From assembly GCA_951213105.1 (NCBI GenBank), contig OX578150.1, positions 24,060,022-24,124,021 of the forward strand: a stretch of 64,000 nucleotides of DNA, in the 5' to 3' direction. Made by a program: the position numbers and the translations under genes. The stretch's first letter is position 1, and each line of letters begins with the position of its first letter. The notes beneath the pieces are model-generated. The model did no database searches and had not been told where the DNA came from. It worked only from the letters and a program-made list of their open reading frames with translations. This DNA is from Amaurobius ferox (lineage: Eukaryota > Arthropoda > Arachnida > Araneae > Amaurobiidae). Below, in pieces: positions 22,766-64,000 of this stretch.

Positions 22766-24479
22766 ATAGATACTAAAATAATTCTACATTAATTATTAAA
22801 ATTTTTTTTTTCCTCAAAATTTGTAAAATGGAAGATTCTATAAAACAAAGTGGGAGTCATGAGGCCAACACATGCATTCAACAGTGACACTTTGCAATTG
22901 CCTTCACTTCACTGTAGAGAACAGCACACAAACTGTAAATGGTCTAATGTTCTAATAATTTTTAATATAAGAAGCTGAAGCAGTGAATAATTTCTCAAAT
23001 TATTTTAGTACATTTAAAAATGATTTTCAGTTATTTACCTATGGGTAACAAAAATATAAGTAAAACTAATGGAGATTTATTTAAAAGGAAAAACTAAAAA
23101 AAATACCCAAAATTTCACATTTTTTAACTTATGAAAATGACCTCCAAAATTAAAGCATTTTCTTAAAAATAAAAGAAATTTTCTTAAAATGCTTTTACTT
23201 TGGGGGCCCAAAACAAAATTTTCTTAGGGAAGATGGAGTCTAAAATTTTGGGCCCCTCAAAATTTAAATCTGAGAAAAATAAAATAATTTTCTTAAATGC
23301 TTTTATTTCTGGAGGCAGAAACTAAAATTTGAAGGGAGGGGGCTTTTACATATTTTGTTTAAGAGGCTAATATTCCTAGTTACACAAAGGCAATCATATT
23401 ATGTTTTTAAATATTACTGCAGACTATCTGGCATATTTCTTCTTGCTTCATATGATTGTTGCAGCTATATGTTGCAATTAGATATTACCCGAATATAGTG
23501 CTAAACGTATTAAAGCATTAAAGTATATATAAAAAATTAAACATGTAACATTGAAGTTAATTGAACAACAGCCATACTCAATTCAAAACTAAATATGCAT
23601 GGTATAGTTCTGTGTCAAAAACCCAGACCACTCGACTGGCCCTAGGGCTTACAGCAGCCGTTTGAGTGGTCGGAGTATCATTGTGTGTGGAGCACGAATA
23701 GGAAGTGCATTCTCCATCTTATAAGTTCAGTGGAATTGCCTTCAGGAATACTTTACACAGAAAATTGATGTAAAGCTACAGACCTATAGATTTGAATCTG
23801 CTATTATATGTATTTAAAACAAACAAAGGCTGTTAGTTAGTCCAGTTTGCCATGTTATTCATTTTGCTTGGTTTTTCGAAACCATACATTTATTTGCCAG
23901 AAAACTATTTTAATGGAATTATTTTCTTTCAAAAGAATCAGACAGTTATGCAATAATCATTTAGGGTGGATCAGCATCTGCTTAACAGAGCTTCCAGTGA
24001 ACTACATATTGTTATGAACGTGTAAAGTGCTCTCACCGGAGTGTCTTTTGAAGACCAGACGGGAAAACACCAGTACATGCAACCTTTCCCATGACATTAA
24101 ATCTAGGGTTGACAGATGAAGTTCAGAAGAGGGTTACCAAATTTGGCAATTTTTCGAAGATTCGAGAAATACCCTGAAATAATGAATATTCTACAAGATA
24201 TGAGAGATTTCCAGAAATTTCTGCAGCGAGTCATCACTTAGTTGGAGAGCAGTTGACTTGATACGAGCTACATTGAACTGTGATATTCGTCAATGTTTTG
24301 AGAATAGTAGCTGCTGTTTTGTGAAATAAAAATGTGTCTTTAATGCATTCGTACCCACAATTCCAGAAGATATGTCATAACAATATCTAGCAGTTTGAAG
24401 AATTAGCAACTGGCTATGAAATGCAGATAATTATAGTATGAAAAATTTTAGATCAACAAATTAAACAAATTGAGAAATA
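22766..24479. other. No gene identified
   Basis: AT-rich intergenic DNA. At 23090-23350 there are repeated TTTTCTTAAA-TGCTTTTA phrases. At 23626-23671 there is a small inverted pair (GACCACTC, GAGTGGTC). Nothing coding. Confidence 0.4.
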
Positions 24480-25239
24480 ACAATAATTTTATTATACAAC
24501 TGCTTATTTTCCCAACTTCTTTGCTGTACAAATTCAGTTTTAAAAGAAAGTGCTTTCAAAAGCATAGGTCAAACTGGTGACATAAACCCCCCCCTACACA
24601 CAAAAGAAATCCAAATAGACGTTCAGTATATCAAGACAAAATAGTTACAACAAAAGTCATCCATAACATATACAAAATTGTGACTCACTTCTAAGCATCA
24701 AATAATGGCAACATTTATAAACATTGGTTGAAATAATAAACAATCAACAAACTTTTTACAAAATACAAAAAAAAAAAAAAAAAAAAGAGTCAGATAATAG
24801 TACAAGAAGATAATTTGCATAAGAAATGTCAAGTTATAATGAAAAGAGTACGAAAACAAATAACTCATTTTCAGCTATTTAAAATCAGTCATGTATAATA
24901 ATAGTCATGTCATAAATAATTGTGACAAATTATTATAAATAAAAATGCATTGAATAAATTCACTAATTTGTGAATAGTACTGCCTGGTAATATGCGTTCT
25001 TTCATCAAAACATATAATGAAAATATTGTTTAATACACAACAAAATCTCTAATATCTGGCATTCAATTCTTCAAAATGAAAGACTTTATAGGCATATAAA
25101 GAAAGACAATTCACTTTAAAAACACATTTACTAGTATATCTCCAGATACAATATAAAATAATTTAAAACATAGCAGGGACCAATTAGTGCTTACCACATT
25201 GTAAAAGCTCACTTACCTACATGCAACCAGTAGCTGCCA

Positions 25240-25980
25240 CTGCCACTGTTTGATAAATTTCTCATTTCTCAAAATTCTTTGCTTTGTACTGCAAAAACTT
25301 AAAAATATGAAATTTGTTACACTTGTAGAAAAAGCTTTGGGGAATACGCTGAAATGAACCAATTTTTGATATATATTGTAGAAATATTTAATGTCAAAGG
25401 CAAAATATTTTAGCTGTGAGTTCGTATCCTGGATAGACTAACAATAACAAGACTACGAATTTTTGCAGGCAGGTACCTATGGGTGAATTTTTGCAGGACG
25501 GAGCCCTTTTTTTAATTTCGATGTAGTTTTTGAGATATTTTACTTTTTATGCATTTCTGAAGTGACATTTTTTTTTCGTATCGGCACGTCTAGCGATTTC
25601 ACTGTCTTGTACCATAAAAACTATAGCATACTAAAATATGAAATTTGGTACATTTATAGAGAAATAATAGGGTAACACGATGAAATAAACTGTTTATCGA
25701 TATAAACTTTAGTTTGGCATAAAATAGCTCACGAAGCGAGCTCATGATCAAGGAATTCAGTTTTTGGATTTCCTGGGCTAAGAAAAATCCCTGCTTTTCC
25801 CTCCTGCAGAAAATAGGAAGGGATAAAAAAGAGATTTTTGAAATAAAAATTTTAGATAAATAAATTATAAAATAAGATAAATATGAAGCGAGCGCAGTGA
25901 GTAGGAGGCGAAGCCTCCCAAATGGGGTTGTGCGAGTGGAGCAAGTAGGGGGCAGAGTCCCTTAGTATATTAAAAATAAA
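25240..25980. repeat. Unclassified dispersed-type repeat segment
   Basis: A patch with higher GC than its flanks and repeat-like phrases (for example AGCTCACGAAGCGAGCTCATG, a short palindrome, and GGAGGCGAAGCCTCC near 25907-25918), ending CCCTTAGTATATT. Termini and target duplication were not defined. The internal near-palindromes resemble ends of degenerate repeats rather than host coding sequence. Confidence 0.35.
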
Positions 25981-27857
25981 TTGATTTGCACAAAATTTTA
26001 AAAAACGCTAGAAAGACCATCTTAATAATTTGAAATTAAAGAAAGTGCTCACCATTATTTAAAGTATCATACAAATAAAATAATGTTAAAGCATGAAAAC
26101 ATGCAAGGAGCCAAGCAAAGTTATTTAACCAACAGTCTAAGTCCTAGAAATAGAAGTCAATTCATACAAAAGTGACAGCAGGACCTGTATGACATACATT
26201 TTTTCAAGAATGAACATTAAAATTTATATTTGAATTTTCAGTAGAACATTTGATCACATAATGCCTCTTCTTGAATGTGTGCATTATATTAATAATTTAT
26301 GCATAAAAAAGCATTAAAAAATATAAAGTTAAATCCAAAATATTCATAATATTAAAAGAATTCACTAATACCAGATGTTAGAGGTTGTATTGCAATTCAT
26401 ATATTATTAATGGCCTCTTTACAAATGTTATTCATAATTATATTTTTTTTAAAAGATTGTCAGCTTCTAGAATGATTTCATTTGAACAAGTAGATTTACT
26501 TTTCTATGTTTTCAAATATATTACTCAATGTATGACAATGCATTGAAAAAATATACATACATGTTATATATTAATTTATAAATAAAATTCCACATTGCTT
26601 TAAAAAATTATCTTCTTGTATATTTACAACACGTCAAATTAAAATAAATCATTAGCGGTAGACATTGTATATGTGATGTGTAGAATAATATAACTAAAAT
26701 TTAATCTCATTTAAAAAAAAATATTGAACACACTTCTACACAACAAATAAAATATAACAAAAATTCATAAAATTTTGAAACATATCTAATATTTACAGAT
26801 ATTAAAATAAGTACTCTAGTATTTTATTTCCTGCTACTTTAACAAATAACATTTTCTTTATAATTTAAAATCATTTAAAAACAGAGAAGAAAAATGTGTC
26901 ATTTATAAGATATATATATAAGAAGAAGAAAAAATAGTGCTATAAGATATATAATTTTAGAATAAATAAGTAAACAAAAATTATATCAACAAAGGGACTA
27001 TGTTTTGAGAGCATCAACAAATTCAAAGTATAATGTTAAAAATTAAATGAATGTTTGAAAATAACCTGGATGAAAATAAAATGGTTGAATGTTGAGGCAG
27101 CCAAAATGCGATAAATTTGTAATTATTCATTACTACAGTGATTTCAAAATCTTTTTTTTATCATGTAGAGCTACATTAACAGAATATTTTTCATAAACAT
27201 CATCATCACATGAAGTTTTAAAATTAAAAATGTTAGAAATCAGATAAACACAAAATAACTGTATTGACTAGTTTTAAAATCAGACTGATTTTCTTTCATA
27301 AGAACAAGTATAACAGTAATAACTGTTGTAAGGGGGAGAGGTGGTAACTGATAGTTTTGTCTATTTTATTTGCCTTGATGAAGGAAGCAAGTTTTACTTC
27401 CAAAACTGGTTGATAAAGTTATATTGTGTATTATGCTGCTTACTAACAAGGTCTTTTATTCATTGTTACTAACTTCCAGCTGTTTGTGCTAATATTTTAA
27501 AATTTTCTTTGAGATCATTCATGCATATTCATAATTTATAGCACTTCATGTATGTGTGCTGCCAATACTAAACTGATTATATATGAAAGAATAGAAAACA
27601 ATTCCTATTGTATATGCATTTGCATTCTATGAAATCATTTTAAAAGCAGCTGCCATTAAAGAACTTTTATCATGAATTCCCTGAAACAGATCTTCCACAA
27701 GGGGAAGACATGGGCATAAGCTGCAAATTTAAACTTTCACTCACCATGAATAAACTATAACATAGTTGACAATAGAAATCACACTCCCATTGAGGTTTAA
27801 CCACACTGACAAACTGGTTTCACACTTTTTTTGCACTTCAACACCAAATAGTTAATA

Positions 27858-28165
27858 ACTGGGCAAGAAAACTTGCTTATGTGTTGCAATTTTGACAACC
27901 TCTGTAGTGACTAAGAGTCAATTATATTAAACAGTCAGATACAAATGTATAGATTGAGCTCAGATTATATAGTAGCAGGTTTGCAACCACAAAACTGAAA
28001 AGATTGAGCTCAGACTCAGTTTTCGTGACTATAAATCTGATACTACAGCCTCATGTAACCTGAGCTCAATCTTTAAATTTGAAATATTTTGCATGGCATT
28101 ACAGACTACAAGTCACCACAGAGGTTAGTAAAATTACTCCATATAGCAAGTTTTTTTGCTACTGA
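27858..28165. repeat. Inverted-repeat (MITE-like) element
   Basis: The left arm (GAAAACTTGCT, AACCTCTGTAGTGACT, AGATTGAGCTCAG) recurs as the reverse complement on the right (AGTCACCACAGAGGTT, CTGAGCTCAATCTT, AGCAAGTTTTTTTGC). No coding frame lies between. It is probably an old non-autonomous DNA element; termini and target duplication are unclear. Confidence 0.4.
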
Positions 28166-29111
28166 TCTATTTATTAGCTAATGCTGAAAAACATAGAATA
28201 GAATGAATACATTAGTAATCAAAAATGGTCCAGCAATGCTGGTTGCTACATTTAGGGCATAATTCCTGGCTTATGGTAATATTAATAGTATTGGCAGATT
28301 CTGTAACTTAAGTCATTGTTCTTGAAAATAAAAGGTCAGCATGCCCCCTAACACAACGGATTTCAAATGCATTAATGCCTATTAAAAAGGACCAGTTTCA
28401 TAGATCAAATTAGATTAAATATTATTTTACAAACTAAAATGCACAATAATTTTTTTAAATGTTTATTAATAATGTTAAAACACAGAGCCTGGCCCATTCC
28501 TAGTTCCTTTCACCTGAGATCAAACTTAGTCTAAGACCTAAAAGTGTTAACCCAGTCTAAGACCTAAAATTGTTACAGCTTAACCCAGTCCATGGGCCAG
28601 ACTGAGCTGAACTCGGGAACTAAGCCAAAGACATGAACACCTGTGCTAGTGTTAAAAATCAGAGATTGGGGGACTACTACACTATAGAAACTTTAGATCT
28701 CTACCACAATGAAAATTTTTTAATTTAAATATATGCTCATAAAGCATATACTTTTTAACACATATGAAATTTAAATGCATGCACATTCAAACCTAAATAA
28801 GTTTTACCACATTAACAATATGGATTACAATAAAAATGGGGTTATTATATCAGGGAAATTTAATAAATTTTCGTGGCAAATTTCTTTTAAACATGGACAG
28901 AAAAATATTTCTGTTCATATGTTTAACAGAAAACATAAGCACTTAACACAACATTTTTCTGATTTTAAATCAGTAAAACAATGTTAACATTCAAACAAAT
29001 TCATGTTTTTTAAAAGAAAACAGAGAGAAAAGCATTTAGTATAAATAATATGTATTGTTCAATAATAGTGGAGGAGGGGAAATAAACTACTCAAATATTT
29101 AACAGTTATAA

Positions 29112-29480
29112 AAAAAAAAAGCTTAATTATTTTATAAAAAAGGCAAAACTGACTGTTAAAATTTTTACACTGAATATTTTGGTACATTTGCTTTGAAATT
29201 AGGATAAATTTATCCTGGAGTATTGGACTGTAAAAGTATTTTAATATTTTTCACATAATACTCAAATTTTGGCTATATTTTATTTTATAGACATAAAAAG
29301 CATAATTATTTCATAAAAATATAGTAAAATCAAAACTGACTAAACAAATGTTTACAGTGAATAATTTTGGTGCATTTGCTTTGACTTTTATGATAAATTC
29401 ATCCTGAAGTAATGTACTGTAACAGTATTTTAATATTTTTTACATAATACTCACATTTTGGCTACGTTTTATCTTATAGC
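29112..29480. repeat. Tandem duplication, about 180 bp x 2
   Basis: Two diverged direct copies (about 29112-29290 and 29295-29480) share in order CAAAACTGACT, a GAATA-TTTTGGT block, GCATTTGCTTTGA, GTATTTTAATATTTTT and CATAATACTCA. The divergence suggests an old duplication. Confidence 0.55.
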
Positions 29481-30577
29481 CACTTTCGGCATTAACATGT
29501 CAGTTACAACTAAAATTAAAATTTGACAGTAATGGTTGATTAAAAAGATATGATTATCTTACAATTATTAGCTTCTTACAGTTTATTATTTATTTTTCTA
29601 TGAAGATAAAAATAATTTTGATTGATAACTTGCAATAAATATTAATACTTAAATGTGGCCAGCCACAATTTAAATTTCAAAAGAAATATTGCACAAAACA
29701 TTGAAAAAAGTTCAACACACTTATATTTATCTTATAATTCATTTCAAGTGAAGAGAACTATCTAGATTTTAATTTTGAAAAATAACAGAAATAAATATAA
29801 AAATTCAAGGTTTAACTATTTTAAGGTTGCCACCCAAATGGAAAACAAAATTCTGACTATTCCATGATTTCAAGAATAATTTTATAAATTTTAAAATGTG
29901 AAAGGTATCACATTATGATACATGTAAATTTTTAACAGATACAATGATTTTATGTGTATTTTTAATCTGATTTCATCACAATACACCAATTACCATTTCA
30001 TAGAATAGTTTTAAAAAAACTAAAATTGTAGATAATTGCGTATAAATTTTATTATTACAGAAAAGTTGGCCATTATTTTAATATATTCTCTCTGCAAAAT
30101 ATTTTTTCACAGAATTCAATTTAAAATATTGGAAAAGATATAGGGTAGCAACCCTATCTTTCCACAGATCCAAACACTTACTGGCAAACTGTTTTTGCCA
30201 TTTTGTTCGACAATTCACAATTAAAAAAATCATGAAAACTACTACCAATAGATTTTAACAAACAATAAATTCACATATAAATACTAATACGAGCAGGTGC
30301 TTTTAGAGTTTAACAAAACTGTGTGTTCATAACTTGTCATAAGATCCTTAGAAAAATAGAACAGTCAACTTAAAATGAGAAAAATGGAAGATTTTCTCAC
30401 ACAGATATGAACAAGACACAGGCAAGGAAACTGTAGTTCGCTTTGTGTAGTGATACATAGTTTCTAGGCACTCAAATCCACTGTGCATGAAACCAATGCA
30501 GATGCCTGGTTTGGAAGTTCTAAAAGTGACTCACAAGCATCCACAACAGCAAAGGTTCAAATAAAAGATGCAACGTT

Positions 30578-63877
<33,300 letters not shown>

Positions 63878-64000
63878 CTATAAAAGAAAAAAGTTATTTA
63901 GCACTTTACTTTATCAGAAAATTTTAAATTTTCTAATATAATATGAATAAATAGTACATATTTATTTGAAATATATTTAAAAAAAAAAAGCTTTTTTTTT

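Larger units (their letters stand above)
24480..30577 (-). other. Repeat-poor stretch below the GOLIM4-like stop; possible long 3' UTR
   Basis: Very AT-rich sequence with no convincing coding frame on either strand and few transposon ends. It starts at the TAA of the minus-strand gene and reaches a minus-strand AATAAA at 24488-24493. It includes a tandem duplication (29112-29480), an inverted repeat (27858-28165) and a repeat-like segment at about 25240-25980. Long 3' UTRs are common in such genes, but several earlier AATAAA hexamers exist, so the true end is unknown. Confidence 0.3.

Noticed and set aside
20251..23390. A larger element around composite copy 1 with CAGAGGCGTAACTAG and CTAGTTACACAAAGG ends
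   Set aside because: Only about 8-10 inner bases agree and the outer end differs; no target duplication fits.

Overview
This is a eukaryotic, AT-rich, intron- and transposon-dense window. It is almost certainly from an arthropod and most likely a chelicerate of the spider type. Coding exons are short, sit between GT/AG splice sites and are separated by kilobases of transposon debris. Two tRNA-derived SINE families, 5S-derived sequence, copia, mariner/Tc1, pogo/Tigger and hAT-like elements account for most of the recognisable sequence. The spider assignment rests on my memory of similar SINE sequences in spider assemblies and is an inference; arthropod is safer.

Only two host genes can be supported, both partial. 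(1) Plus strand, 8936-14855: the last three exons of a gene I do not recognise. They are phase-consistent, encode about 281 residues, carry four cysteines and one N-glycosylation sequon, and end in a stop followed by a poly(A) signal. (2) Minus strand, 63877 down to 30578: the last six exons, about 376 codons, of a gene with a coiled-coil to acidic-tail layout, best matching Golgi integral membrane protein 4 (GOLIM4/GPP130). Its 5' part, with the expected membrane anchor, lies beyond the right edge. Its introns run up to 12.9 kb and hold most of the complete transposons. A repeat-poor stretch of about 6 kb below its stop may be its 3' UTR.

Layout: 1-7046 is repeat debris (tandemly duplicated about 0.9 kb repeat, palindromic TTAA-ended elements, a family sharing a TCTG-run plus ACGATAACTG block). 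7050-8935 holds SINE and MITE fragments. 8936-15031 is gene 1 with MITEs in its introns. 15746-20450 holds foldback and hAT-like MITEs. 20469-22765 is a composite repeat with seven tRNA-like promoter modules. 24480-30577 is repeat-poor. 30578-63877 is the GOLIM4-like gene; its introns contain a decayed mariner (32810-34057), an apparently intact mariner (37292-38654), a 5S-headed SINE (40605-40980), a broken Tigger (42740-45377), a non-autonomous pogo-like element (45704-47325), a second composite-repeat copy interrupted by a complete copia element (49504-58698, copia 50378-57139), a tRNA SINE (60311-60589) and a GC-rich foldback element with an 8-bp target duplication (62394-62933).

The most notable observations are: the 5S rRNA-headed SINE fused to a tRNA-type SINE body, bounded by its own target duplication; the composite repeat that multiplies tRNA-like promoters, with one copy acting as the empty site for the copia insertion in the other; the copia element with equal-length LTRs but catalytic segments of reverse transcriptase and RNase H missing without loss of frame; the mariner with a full-length transposase and perfect 31-bp termini; and the 540-bp foldback element. 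No tRNA gene, functional rRNA cluster or CRISPR is present.
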